Source: DIGJ01 sp041821315 (GTDB lineage: Bacteria > Bacillota > Clostridia > Lachnospirales > Lachnospiraceae). From it: a DNA stretch of 64,000 bases. Location of the stretch: NCBI GenBank assembly GCA_041821315.1, contig JBGUEO010000001.1, positions 372,001 through 436,000 on the forward strand, written 5' to 3'. Below are positions 26,862 to 35,722 of the stretch, in pieces. Position 1 is the stretch's first letter. Each line of letters starts with the position of its first letter. A program made the position numbers and the translations under genes. The notes under the pieces are model-generated. The model saw nothing but the letters and a program-made list of their open reading frames with translations, searched no databases and had not been told where the DNA came from.

Positions 26862-28055
26862 ATGGCTGAGAGTAAAAGAGATTATTACGAAGTGCTTAGT
26901 GTAGCAAAAACTGCTACAGATGATGAAATAAAAAAAGCATATAGAGCATTAGCAAAAAAATATCATCCGGATATGAATCCAGGTGATGCAGAGGCTGAGC
27001 GGAAGTTTAAAGAAGCTTCCGAAGCGTATGCTGTTTTAAGCGATGCAGATAAAAGAAGACAGTATGACCAGTTTGGTCATTCGGCGTTCGAAAATGGTGG
27101 AGCTGGAGCCGGCGGCTTTGATTTCTCTGGTATGGATATGGGTGATATATTCGGTGATATATTTGGTGATTTATTTGGCGGCGGTGGTGGTGGCCGTACA
27201 AGAAGAACCAATAATGGACCAATGAAAGGAAACAATATACGTGCATCGGTACGAATTACGTTTGAAGAAGCTTGTTTTGGTGTGGAAAAACATTTAGAAC
27301 TTAATTTGAAAGATGCATGCAATACCTGTCATGGAAGTGGAGCAAAACCAGGAAGTTCACCAGAAATTTGCCCAAAATGTGGTGGTAAAGGTCAAGTTGT
27401 ATTTACACAACAATCATTATTTGGAATGGTTCGAAATGTACAAACTTGTCCAGATTGTCGTGGAACTGGTAAAATAATAAAAGAAAAATGCTCAGATTGT
27501 TATGGTACGGGATATGTTACAAATAAGAAAAAAATCACAATTACAATTCCTGCTGGTATTGACAATGGTCAAAGCGTTCGTATTCGCGAAAAGGGTGAAC
27601 CAGGACTCAATGGTGGACCTAGAGGTGATTTATTAGTTGAAGTCAATGTAAGTCGTCATCCAATTTTGCAGCGCCAGGAGTATGATATTTTTTCAACTGC
27701 TCCAATCTCTTATGCGCAAGCGGTTCTTGGAGGAGAAGTTAAAATTACGACTGTTGACGGAGATGTTATGTATATGGTTAAGCCAGGAACGCAAACGGAT
27801 ACAAAAGTAAGGCTTCGTGGTAAAGGTGTTCCAACCTTACGGAATAAATCTGTCCGAGGCGATCACTATGTTACTTTAGTCGTTCAAGTTCCAACTGGAT
27901 TAAACCATGAACAAAAAGAACTATTAAAAGCATTTGATCAGGCAATGACAGGGAAAAAAGGCGCAGACGAGATAAAAGAAGAAGTAAAAGAGGAAGTAGA
28001 ACACGGAAAAGGGAAAAAGAAATTCAAAGATAAACTGAATGAATTTTTTGAGTAA
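26862..28055 (+). CDS. dnaJ: Chaperone protein DnaJ (Hsp40)
   Basis: A type I J-protein of 397 residues. The J-domain has HPD at 35-37; then come a Gly/Phe-rich linker with repeated (M)GDIFGD units and six consecutive glycines, four CxxCxGxG zinc repeats (CNTCHGSG, CPKCGGKG, CPDCRGTG, CSDCYGTG), and the C-terminal substrate and dimer domains with a lysine-rich tail. Length is a little above average because of the G/F region. It is the last gene of the heat-shock operon here: a strong terminator follows, whereas in Bacillus transcription can continue into prmA. Confidence 0.98.
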   Translation: MAESKRDYYEVLSVAKTATDDEIKKAYRALAKKYHPDMNPGDAEAERKFKEASEAYAVLSDADKRRQYDQFGHSAFENGGAGAGGFDFSGMDMGDIFGDIFGDLFGGGGGGRTRRTNNGPMKGNNIRASVRITFEEACFGVEKHLELNLKDACNTCHGSGAKPGSSPEICPKCGGKGQVVFTQQSLFGMVRNVQTCPDCRGTGKIIKEKCSDCYGTGYVTNKKKITITIPAGIDNGQSVRIREKGEPGLNGGPRGDLLVEVNVSRHPILQRQEYDIFSTAPISYAQAVLGGEVKITTVDGDVMYMVKPGTQTDTKVRLRGKGVPTLRNKSVRGDHYVTLVVQVPTGLNHEQKELLKAFDQAMTGKKGADEIKEEVKEEVEHGKGKKKFKDKLNEFFE

Positions 28056-28063
28056 TAAGAGTG

Positions 28064-28097
28064 CGACAACGAAAAATACGTTGTCGTATTTTTTTAT
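28064..28097 (+). terminator. Intrinsic terminator of the hrcA-dnaJ operon
   Basis: CGACAACG (28064-28071) and CGTTGTCG (28079-28086), 7-base loop, then TATTTTTTTATT. Confidence 0.93.
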
Positions 28098-28115
28098 TGT
28101 GAGAAAACTGAAATA

Positions 28116-28157
28116 GGACAAATGTCCCTTTAAAAATTTGTCCAATAAGACTATAAT
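28116..28157 (+). promoter_or_regulatory. Putative promoter and operator of the 5'-nucleotidase gene
   Basis: TATAAT at 28152-28157 with a weak -35 (TTTAAA) 17 bases upstream. An 8-bp inverted repeat, GGACAAAT (28116-28123) and ATTTGTCC (28136-28143), overlaps the -35 zone and looks like a repressor or activator site. The regulator is unknown. Confidence 0.5.
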
Positions 28158-28217
28158 CTAAGGTATTAACTGGAGAAACTAGTTAAAATTAACAATAATA
28201 TGAGGGAGACAAAAGGT

Positions 28218-30524
28218 ATGAAAAACGTATTTAGAAAAACCTTAGCAATGGTAAGCGCAGTAGCTATGATTGCAGCTAGCACAAGCATGACAGCACTCGC
28301 CAAAGAAACGGTAACTGCAGCATCTACTGGTGATGTAACAATTCAGGTTCTTGCGACAAGCGATGTGCATGGAAAATTTCTTCCATATGATTATGCATTG
28401 AATGCGGCATCTACGTCTGGAAGTATGGCGCAGATTTCAACGGTAGTAAATGGGTTACGTAAAGAAAATGCAAATACGATTCTTATTGATACAGGGGATG
28501 CAATTCAGGGGAATTCGGCGGAATTATTTCTAGATGAGAAAACGCATCCAATGATTGCGGCCATGAACTTGATGAAATATGATGTGTTTGTTGCTGGTAA
28601 TCATGAATTTAACTATGGAATTCCAACACTTCAAAAAATAGTGAAACAGCAAAATGCTAAAGTACTATTTGGCAATGTTTACACCAAAAAAGGGAAAAAT
28701 CTTGCAGATGCATATACTATTATTGAAAAAGATGGAGTAAAGATTGGCATTATTGGTATGGTTACTCCTAATATTACAAGATGGGATAGCGAAAATCTAA
28801 AGAACTATAAGGTTACCGATCCAGTTGAGGAAACCAAAAAAGTGATTGCTGAAATTAAAGATAAAGTGGATGTTATCATTGCAGCAGAGCATATGGGTGA
28901 AAGCAATGAATATGATGTAGCAGATTCAGGTGTGATTGATCTAGCCAACGCTTGTCCTGATATCGACCTCATTATTGCTGCACATGAGCACAAAGGGGTA
29001 GAAGGTGTAAAACACAATGGCGTATTAACCGTTGAAAATAAAAGCGATGGAGCTACGGTTGTACAGGTTAATATTACCTTGAGTAAAAAAGCAGATGGAA
29101 CCTATGAAGTTAAAAATAAAGAGTCAAAACTTATCTCAACTGCAACTTATGATCCAGATGAAGCACTTGTAAAAGGGTTGGATTCTTACAATAGTAAAGC
29201 AATCAAAGATGCAAATCAGGTAATTGGTAAATTAAAAGGTGGAAATCTTGTAGATGCAGATGAAATTACAGGAATACCACAGTCTCAGATAGCAGAAAGT
29301 GCTATGATTAATCTGATTAATGAAGTTCAGATGTACTATACAGGTGCAGATGTGTCTGCTGCAGCAGCTTTCAATAGTGCAGCAAATATGTATGAAGGTA
29401 ATATTAAAAAATGCGATACGGCATTGATTTATAAGTATACCAATACATTATATAAAATGCAGATGACTGGGACACAATTGAAGAAATTCATGGAGTGGTC
29501 AGCAAGCTATTATAACACATATAAAACTGGAGACTTAACACTTTCTTTTAATCCAGATATACGTGGATATAATTATGATATGTTCAGTGGTATTTCATAT
29601 GATGTAAATGTATCAAAACCAGTTGGAAGTAGAATCGAAAATGTTAAAAAAGCAGATGGAACAAAGTTAAAGAACTCAGATGTATTAGTAGTAGCAGTAA
29701 ATAATTATCGTGCAAGTTCTCAATTGTTAACTTATGGACCTATTTTTAAAGAAGGAGAAAAACTTCCAGTTGTATTAGAAAAAGATGTAGCTGGAAATAT
29801 TGGTGGTGTTCGCGAGTTAATTGGTGATTATATTAAAAACGTAAAACACGGTGTTATTTCACCAAAGCTTTCTAAAAATTGGAAAGTCACAGGGACAAAT
29901 TGGGACAAACAAGAACATGCAGCAGTCACTGATTTGGTGTCGGCTGGTTTGCTTGCTATTCCAACGTCTGAAGATGGAAGAACTCCAAATGTATTGGCAG
30001 TCACAGAAGATGACTTAAAAGGAATTGCAACGGTATCAAAATCATTGCAAAACCTTTATGTTGAAGGAACAACCGGTAGTACATCTAGCATGAGATTGGT
30101 TGGGGATGCAAGTGTTGTTAAAGGCGCAACCTATACATCGAGTGATGCTGCGGTGGTTACAGTGGATGAAACTGGAAAATTAGAAGCTAAAACGACAGGG
30201 AAAGCAACAATTAATACAACGCTTGTGCTAGCAGATGGCTCAAAGCAAACAATAGAAACTCCAGTTCTTGTAAATAAAGCAAGTGTTAAATTAGTAAAAA
30301 CAACCAAAGCGTTAAAGAAAGGCAAAAAAGCATCCTTTAAAGTTGAAGTTTGTGGATATAATGATTCCGACATTACTTGGACGACTAGTAAAAAATCGGT
30401 AGCAAGCGTTTCAAAAACAAGCAGTAAAAAAGTAATTAAAGTTGTTGGAAAGAAAGCTGGAAAAGCAAAAATAAGCGTAACAGTGGCAGGAAATACGAAA
30501 TCCGTAACCGTTCGAGTAAAGTAG
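28218..30524 (+). CDS. Secreted 5'-nucleotidase / 2',3'-cyclic phosphodiesterase with Ig-like tail
   Basis: A 768-residue exported phosphoesterase of the UshA/CpdB/YfkN class, which releases phosphate and nucleosides from external nucleotides. The signal peptide is residues 1-28 (ends MTALA). The metallophosphatase domain has TSDVHGKF, DTGDAIQG, GNHEFNYG, AAEHMGE and AAHEHKG metal motifs. The 5_nucleotid_C domain is about 330-560 with the nucleoside-stacking NNYRASS region. Two C-terminal bacterial Ig-like (BIG2) repeats follow, rich in Lys, which may bind wall polymers; there is no LPXTG. I chose the ATG at 28218 (GAGGGAG before it) over 28200. It interrupts the conserved dnaJ-prmA neighbourhood. 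Confidence 0.92.
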   Translation: MKNVFRKTLAMVSAVAMIAASTSMTALAKETVTAASTGDVTIQVLATSDVHGKFLPYDYALNAASTSGSMAQISTVVNGLRKENANTILIDTGDAIQGNSAELFLDEKTHPMIAAMNLMKYDVFVAGNHEFNYGIPTLQKIVKQQNAKVLFGNVYTKKGKNLADAYTIIEKDGVKIGIIGMVTPNITRWDSENLKNYKVTDPVEETKKVIAEIKDKVDVIIAAEHMGESNEYDVADSGVIDLANACPDIDLIIAAHEHKGVEGVKHNGVLTVENKSDGATVVQVNITLSKKADGTYEVKNKESKLISTATYDPDEALVKGLDSYNSKAIKDANQVIGKLKGGNLVDADEITGIPQSQIAESAMINLINEVQMYYTGADVSAAAAFNSAANMYEGNIKKCDTALIYKYTNTLYKMQMTGTQLKKFMEWSASYYNTYKTGDLTLSFNPDIRGYNYDMFSGISYDVNVSKPVGSRIENVKKADGTKLKNSDVLVVAVNNYRASSQLLTYGPIFKEGEKLPVVLEKDVAGNIGGVRELIGDYIKNVKHGVISPKLSKNWKVTGTNWDKQEHAAVTDLVSAGLLAIPTSEDGRTPNVLAVTEDDLKGIATVSKSLQNLYVEGTTGSTSSMRLVGDASVVKGATYTSSDAAVVTVDETGKLEAKTTGKATINTTLVLADGSKQTIETPVLVNKASVKLVKTTKALKKGKKASFKVEVCGYNDSDITWTTSKKSVASVSKTSSKKVIKVVGKKAGKAKISVTVAGNTKSVTVRVK

Positions 30525-30612
30525 TAGGTTGCAAATTCTGATTTAGGAGAGCAACGGGCGCGGAAAAAATTGAGATAATTACGCAAAAAAGATGTTTTGT
30601 ATGTATATGTAT

Positions 30613-30773
30613 TTGAATCAAAAGAGGAACGGCTGCTAGAAAATCAAGCGCATGTGCATTGCGTAAAACCTCAGATATATCTAAAATTGACTCTTAGGGG
30701 AGCCAATTTTAGATTGAGTTTTTACTACATATGCTCAAATGATTTTCTAGCAGCCATTCCCCTTTTGATTCAA
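30613..30773. repeat. Large palindrome 1 (161 bp)
   Basis: Outer arms of 34 bases (30613-30646 and 30740-30773; TTGAATCAAAAG ... CTTTTGATTCAA) differ at only two positions. An inner hairpin pairs CTAAAATTGACTC (30681-30693) with GAGCCAATTTTAG. The few differences are all transitions; three of four are G-U pairs if the RNA is read from the minus strand. The single-stranded part contains TCAAGCGCAT and AACCTCA, also found in palindrome 3. No coding potential; not a plain terminator. Confidence 0.85.
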
Positions 30774-30795
30774 CTGTAAGGTATTGGAGCATCTT

Positions 30796-30952
30796 TTTTT
30801 GCTGATTTTCTAAGACGTTCCGCTGTTATTTTAACCATAAATGCAGAATTTATCGGGGGAGGGTAAGTCGTTTTTCAAGGACTACGATAATTACAAATTT
30901 TGTACCTGACGATTGAAATGGACAGCGGAAGTTTTTCAAGCGTCAGCAAAAA
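30796..30952. repeat. Large palindrome 2 (157 bp, more decayed)
   Basis: TTTTTGCTGA (30796-30805) pairs with TCAGCAAAAA (30943-30952), and TTCCGCTGT (30818-30826) pairs with ACAGCGGAA (30922-30930). The internal part includes CATAAATGCAGAA and TCAAGCG, resembling pieces of palindrome 3. Only 22 bases separate it from palindrome 1. Confidence 0.75.
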
Positions 30953-30969
30953 CACTTCGATTACATACA

Positions 30970-31131
30970 ACTCTGACAGAAAAATAGGAAGTCGGGGACA
31001 GTCATTTTAGCATACGAAGCTGAAACTCTAACGACAATTTACTCCCACACGAGTAAATTGTCGTTGCTTTGAGGTTCTGCATAGTGTTTATGCGCTTGAT
31101 TGTTCTCGGCTTCCTACTTTTCTGTCAGAGT
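30970..31131. repeat. Large palindrome 3 (162 bp)
   Basis: Outer arms of about 39 bases, starting ACTCTGACAG (30970) and ending CTGTCAGAGT (31131), differ at about five positions, all transitions, four of them G-U as plus-strand RNA. The core is a perfect 15-bp hairpin AACGACAATTTACTC (31030-31044) with its complement at 31051-31065, loop CCACAC. The minus strand contains TCAAGCGCAT and GAACCTCA, shared with palindrome 1. Beyond it, to the prmA promoter at 31211, I see no gene. Confidence 0.85.
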
Positions 31132-31210
31132 GTAACAATACCTACCCCTGTTTTTGTGTCCGTCCCCCAAAATCCCTCCGCGTTCATTGACCAGTTAAAC
31201 CAGAATTTAG

Positions 31211-31240
31211 TTGAATAAACCAACGGTGTTATATTATAAT
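31211..31240 (+). promoter_or_regulatory. prmA promoter
   Basis: TTGAAT (31211-31216), 18-base spacer, TATAAT (31235-31240), 43 bases before the chosen prmA start. Confidence 0.65.
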
Positions 31241-31283
31241 GGGATATATGAGAATTTGTTTGATTAGAAAGGAAATAAAATCG

Positions 31284-32243
31284 ATGAAATGGATGAAGGT
31301 TGCAATAAATACAACAACAGAGGCAGTTGATTTAATTAGTAATTTATTTGATGAATTAGGATTAGAAGGAATTCAAATTGAAGATAGAATTCCATTGAGT
31401 GAAGAAGATAAAGCGGCAATGTACATTGATATTTTACCAGAACTTGGACCAGATGATGGAAAAGCAATTGTTAGTACTTATGTAAATTTTGACACGAATA
31501 TGGATCAATTAGCCGTTGATATCAAAGAGGGACTTACTGAAATTTCTCAATTTGTAAATATTGGAGAAGGAAGTATCACGATGGAAGAGAGGGATGACGA
31601 AGATTGGATTAATAATTGGAAAGCCTTTTTTAAGCCATTTCGCGTTGCGAGTGATATTGTGATTAAACCAACTTGGGAAGTACTTAATGATAGGAAGGAA
31701 GACGATATTGTAATTGAAATTGATCCTGGAACAGCCTTTGGGACTGGATCACATGAAACGACGAAGCTTTGTATTCAAGGACTTCGAACATATATTACGA
31801 GTGAAACAAAAATGCTAGATGTAGGTTGTGGAAGTGGTATTTTATCGATTATAGGAATAAAGTTAGGTGCAAAGTATGCGGTTGGTACGGATATTGATCC
31901 TGCAGCATTGAAGGCAACGTATGAAAATGTAGAAGTAAATAGCATTACCCAAGCACAGTTTTGTGCACATGCAGGTAATATTATATCGGACGAAGTGCTA
32001 CAACAAACGATTGGATTTAATTCATATGATATTGTAGTTGCCAACATATTAGCAGATGTAATTATTCCATTATCGGCAGAAATTGGACAACATATGAAGC
32101 CAGGTGGATTATTTATTTCATCTGGAATTATCGATATGAAAAAAGAAGAAGTGCGAATTGCAATTTTAAAAAATGGGTTTGATATCTTAGAGGAGAATGA
32201 AATGGGAGACTGGGTATCGTTTGTCGCAAAAAAACCGCTTTGA
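31284..32243 (+). CDS. prmA: Ribosomal protein L11 methyltransferase
   Basis: A SAM-dependent enzyme trimethylating L11. The 319-residue product has an N-terminal substrate-recognition domain (about 1-100) and a class I methyltransferase core with DVGCGSGILS (motif I), a preceding DPGTAFGTGSHETT signature of PrmA, and VANILADV (motif IV). The ATG at 31284 has GAAAGGA before it; an earlier ATG at 31239 lies at the promoter's -10 and cannot be in the transcript. Bacillus has it directly after dnaJ. Confidence 0.95.
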   Translation: MKWMKVAINTTTEAVDLISNLFDELGLEGIQIEDRIPLSEEDKAAMYIDILPELGPDDGKAIVSTYVNFDTNMDQLAVDIKEGLTEISQFVNIGEGSITMEERDDEDWINNWKAFFKPFRVASDIVIKPTWEVLNDRKEDDIVIEIDPGTAFGTGSHETTKLCIQGLRTYITSETKMLDVGCGSGILSIIGIKLGAKYAVGTDIDPAALKATYENVEVNSITQAQFCAHAGNIISDEVLQQTIGFNSYDIVVANILADVIIPLSAEIGQHMKPGGLFISSGIIDMKKEEVRIAILKNGFDILEENEMGDWVSFVAKKPL

Positions 32244-32284
32244 TAAGTGGGAATTTCTCGAAATTCAGATAAGGAGATGAAGAG

Positions 32285-33205
32285 ATGACATTGCAGCAGT
32301 TAAAATATGTAGTAACCGTTGCACAAAAGGGGACAATCAGCGAGGCAGCAAAAGAGTTATTTGTCTCCCAGCCAAGTCTGACAAATGCAATAAAAGAGCT
32401 TGAACATGAGATGCAGATTACCATCTTCAGCCGCACCAATAAGGGCGTGATGGTATCCAATGAAGGAGATGAATTTCTAGCTTATGCAAGGCAGGTGCTA
32501 GAGCAGGCAAATCTTTTAGAAGAAAAGTATTTAAGTGTTAAAAAGCAACGAACTAGATTTTCGGTATCTACCCAGCACTATTCCTTTGCAGTAAATGCAT
32601 TTGTGGATGTAATCCGTAAATTTGGTGGCAGCCAATATGATTTTACTCTTCGGGAAACGCAGACCTATGAAATTATCGATGATGTAAATCGTTTAAAAAG
32701 TGAAATTGGAATTCTATATACTTCCTCCAAAAATGAAAAAGTGATTGGAAAGCTGATCAAGCAAAATGAGTTAGAATGGGAAGAACTCTTTGTAGCTAAA
32801 CCGCATGTTTTCATTAGTTCGAGACATCCCCTTGCAAAAAATGAAAAAATTACACTGGAAGAGTTAGAAGAGTACCCCTACCTTTCTTTTGAACAGGGTG
32901 AGTACAATTCCTTTTATTTTTCAGAGGAGATACTAAGTACCTTAGACCGAAATAAAAATATAAAGGTAAGAGACAGAGCAACCCTTTTTAATCTTGCCAT
33001 CGGATTGAATGGATATACCGTTAGTACAGGAATAATCAATAAGGAATTAAATGGAGAAAATATCATAGCAAAACCCCTTATGGTGGAGGAGAGTATGAGT
33101 ATTGGAACCATAAAGCAAAAAAAAATGCCTCTTAGCAGATATGGAAAGGCATATATCGAGGCATTGAAATGGCATGTTTCCGTTTCGACTTCTGATCTAA
33201 TGTAA
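32285..33205 (+). CDS. LysR-family transcriptional regulator
   Basis: A 306-residue LTTR: N-terminal winged helix (about 1-60) with QLKYVVTVAQKGTISEAAK and SQPSLTNAIKELE, a linker helix and a two-lobe effector domain. The sequence style (SxPSLTNAIKELEHEM, YAxQVLEQ) is like the CysL/CynR-type regulators, but no ligand can be assigned. LTTRs usually regulate a divergent neighbour; here prmA lies upstream on the same strand, so the target is not evident. AAGGAG precedes the ATG. It breaks the prmA-rsmE pair. Confidence 0.9.
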   Translation: MTLQQLKYVVTVAQKGTISEAAKELFVSQPSLTNAIKELEHEMQITIFSRTNKGVMVSNEGDEFLAYARQVLEQANLLEEKYLSVKKQRTRFSVSTQHYSFAVNAFVDVIRKFGGSQYDFTLRETQTYEIIDDVNRLKSEIGILYTSSKNEKVIGKLIKQNELEWEELFVAKPHVFISSRHPLAKNEKITLEELEEYPYLSFEQGEYNSFYFSEEILSTLDRNKNIKVRDRATLFNLAIGLNGYTVSTGIINKELNGENIIAKPLMVEESMSIGTIKQKKMPLSRYGKAYIEALKWHVSVSTSDLM

Positions 33206-33216
33206 AAATAGAAACA

Positions 33217-33275
33217 TTCGTTTGATATAGCTTAGAACTATATGAAGCAAAAAATAATGGAAGAAATCAAACGAA
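33217..33275. repeat. Inverted repeat upstream of the diguanylate cyclase
   Basis: A perfect 10-bp repeat, TTCGTTTGAT (33217-33226) and ATCAAACGAA (33266-33275), separated by 39 bases, lies just after the LysR gene. It may be a transcript-end hairpin or a looped operator. There is no T-run. Confidence 0.45.
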
Positions 33276-33337
33276 GTATTAAACATGAATATGTAATGAT
33301 ATTATGAATGGAATAACGAGTACAAGGGTGGATTGGA

Positions 33338-34777
33338 ATGGAAAAAAAGTTTAAGATAAAGATTAATATTTTAATTGTAGCAACTATTTTGACGGGGTTT
33401 TTATGTATATGCGTAATGAGTTCTGTGACGTATAATAGGATCATTCGGGATGATATAAAAAATATATCAAAGCTTACCTCGACCAACATATATTCGGATA
33501 TCAATAATGAATTAACAAAACCCATTTTTGTATCTTTGACTATGGCAAATGATAGTTTTTTGAAGACCTGGTTACGAGATGAAGAAACAATGGTTGATTC
33601 CAAGAAGCATGAGCAAAAGCTGCTTGACTATTTAAATGGTATTCGAGAAAAATATAATTACGAATCGGTATTTTTAGTATCCAATAAAACGAATAACTAC
33701 TATTATTATAATGGGATTAATAAAGTAATCAGCAATCAAAACGAACATGACCAGTGGTATTATGATTTTTTGAACACTAAAAAGTTGTATGATTTGGAAA
33801 TTGACACCGATGAAGCCAATGAAAACAGGTGGTCTATCTTTATTAACTGTCGTATTGAAGACGAAGATGGAAATTTGTTAGGGGTAACCGGCGTAGGGTT
33901 AGAACTGAATCAAGTACAAGAACTTCTTGAATCTTTTGGAAAAGATTTTGATTTGGAAGCAATGCTGTTTGACAAAGAAGGAAATGTTTTAATAGACTCT
34001 GATTATGAATGGAAGAAAAGAAATGTATTTGATATACCAGTTTTGAAAGAAAATAAGCAAGTACTACTAAATAATTACTATACACTCGACGTCTATAATT
34101 ATAAAGACAAAGAGTCTAGTGGCTACGTGATTACTCGTTATATTGATGATTTAGATTGGTATTTGTTAATAAAAAAGGATACTACCATTTTGGTGGATAC
34201 CCTTGAAGAACAGATACTCAAAGAATTTTTCATTATTATTCCAGTTATTTTATGTGTTTTATGGATTGTATTGCGTTTAATGAAGCGAAATGATTCAAAA
34301 TTAATGAAGCTTGCGAAGATAGACCCACTTACTGATATGCTTAACCGACGTGGATTTAATGAGGCGTTGGAATATATGTTAACCAATAGTCAAAGATCTT
34401 TTTATGTATTTGTACTAGATATTGATCATTTTAAAACAATCAACGATTCCTATGGTCATTTAATTGGAGACAAAATTATTAAATTGGTTGGAAGTATCGT
34501 ACAGGAACATCTATCGAAACATGGGATATTGGCACGGTGGGGTGGAGACGAGTTTACTGGGTACATATATGGAGAGGAAGAAGAAGTAATTCGTATCGTA
34601 GACGCTATATTTGCAGCAATGAATCAAGATGTTAAACTAAAGGAATATCAGTTGACAAGTAGCCTAGGTTTAACTAGTTTTCAAAAAATCGATACCGTTG
34701 ATACGATTCTATGCCGTGCGGATCAAGCCTTGTATGAGGCAAAGATGCAGGGGAGAAACCGATATGTAATAAAATAA
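33338..34777 (+). CDS. Membrane sensor diguanylate cyclase (dCache-like + GGDEF)
   Basis: A 479-residue c-di-GMP synthase. Membrane helix about 8-28, an extracellular Cache-type sensor (about 35-285, with YYYNGINKVISNQNEHDQWY), a second helix (EFFIIIPVILCVLWIVL), then a GGDEF domain starting DPLTDMLNRRGF with the intact active site RWGGDEF. The RxxD inhibitory site is not obvious. It is probably its own unit; GGATTGGA before the ATG is weak. One of three GGDEF proteins in the window. Confidence 0.9.
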   Translation: MEKKFKIKINILIVATILTGFLCICVMSSVTYNRIIRDDIKNISKLTSTNIYSDINNELTKPIFVSLTMANDSFLKTWLRDEETMVDSKKHEQKLLDYLNGIREKYNYESVFLVSNKTNNYYYYNGINKVISNQNEHDQWYYDFLNTKKLYDLEIDTDEANENRWSIFINCRIEDEDGNLLGVTGVGLELNQVQELLESFGKDFDLEAMLFDKEGNVLIDSDYEWKKRNVFDIPVLKENKQVLLNNYYTLDVYNYKDKESSGYVITRYIDDLDWYLLIKKDTTILVDTLEEQILKEFFIIIPVILCVLWIVLRLMKRNDSKLMKLAKIDPLTDMLNRRGFNEALEYMLTNSQRSFYVFVLDIDHFKTINDSYGHLIGDKIIKLVGSIVQEHLSKHGILARWGGDEFTGYIYGEEEEVIRIVDAIFAAMNQDVKLKEYQLTSSLGLTSFQKIDTVDTILCRADQALYEAKMQGRNRYVIK

Positions 34778-34871
34778 TTTATACTAGTTTTCATTGCTAT
34801 AGATATTTTATAAGAACAGATTTGATAATTTTTATGGAGGTTCGTTGGAAACGGACAGAAATGGAAAGAAT

Positions 34872-34900
34872 TTGACTTTTTGCAACAAAGATGATATTAT
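34872..34900 (+). promoter_or_regulatory. rsmE promoter
   Basis: TTGACT (34872-34877), 17-base spacer, TATTAT (34895-34900), 56 bases before the rsmE start. Confidence 0.75.
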
Positions 34901-34956
34901 GACATTTGCTGTGTGGCGTTATCCATTGTGATAACATTAGAACGTGAGGAATTAAA

Positions 34957-35709
34957 ATGCATTGCTTTTATATTGATAGGGGACAAATTGAGGGAGAATT
35001 GATTCACATTGTCGGGGATGATGTGAATCATATCAAGAATGTTCTTCGGATGAATGTGGGAGAAAAACTGCTTTTATGTGACAAAGAAGGTCAGTTTTAT
35101 ACATGTACCATTAATAAGATAGATGGTTTTAATATTGAAACTAAAATCATTTCTACAAAGAGAGCAGAAACAGAACTTTCTTCGAAGATATATCTTTTTC
35201 AAGGACTTCCGAAAAAAGATAAGATGGAATTAATCATTCAAAAAGCAGTCGAATTGGGTGTTTATGAAGTGATTCCAGTAGCAACCAAGTATTGTGTTGT
35301 AAAAATAGAAGATCCTAAAAAGGAAATTAGGAAATTAGAACGCTGGCAGTCAATTAGTGAAGCAGCGGCAAAACAGTCTGGAAGAGGCATAATTCCTAGG
35401 GTTCATGAAATTATGAATTTTCATGATGCAATTGGAATGGCTAAAAATCTTGGAGGATGTATTATTCCGTATGAACAATCAGAAGGAATGACTGCGTCAA
35501 AAGATGCAATTGACCGAGTCTGCAAAGAGGGGACGATTGGTGTTTTCATCGGACCAGAAGGTGGCTTTTCAAACGAGGAAATAAGTTGTGCATTGGAATC
35601 GTTTATACAACCTATTAGTTTGGGGAAAAGAATTCTTCGTACGGAAACGGCTGGTCTTACAACATTATCGTTACTTATGTTTGAAGTCGAACGAAACGGT
35701 GAAGAATGA
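34957..35709 (+). CDS. rsmE: 16S rRNA (uracil-1498-N3) methyltransferase
   Basis: RsmE methylates U1498 in the decoding region of 16S rRNA. The 250-residue SPOUT protein has a PUA-like N-terminal part (HIKNVLRMNVGE) and the trefoil-knot core with KKDKMELIIQKAVELGV, SGRGIIPRVHE, IGPEGGFSNEE and LGKRILRTETA. Length is normal. GTGAGGA precedes the ATG. A cysteine desulfurase and thiI follow within 15-30 bases, giving an RNA-modification operon. Confidence 0.95.
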   Translation: MHCFYIDRGQIEGELIHIVGDDVNHIKNVLRMNVGEKLLLCDKEGQFYTCTINKIDGFNIETKIISTKRAETELSSKIYLFQGLPKKDKMELIIQKAVELGVYEVIPVATKYCVVKIEDPKKEIRKLERWQSISEAAAKQSGRGIIPRVHEIMNFHDAIGMAKNLGGCIIPYEQSEGMTASKDAIDRVCKEGTIGVFIGPEGGFSNEEISCALESFIQPISLGKRILRTETAGLTTLSLLMFEVERNGEE

Positions 35710-35722
35710 AAGGTGAATATAA

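Noticed and set aside
30131..30586. 151-codon minus-strand frame over the nucleotidase tail
   Set aside because: Antisense to the Lys/Val-rich Ig-like repeats, which generate long open complementary frames.
30597..30779. 60-codon frame within palindrome 1
   Set aside because: It coincides with an inverted repeat; the frame is a by-product of the palindrome.
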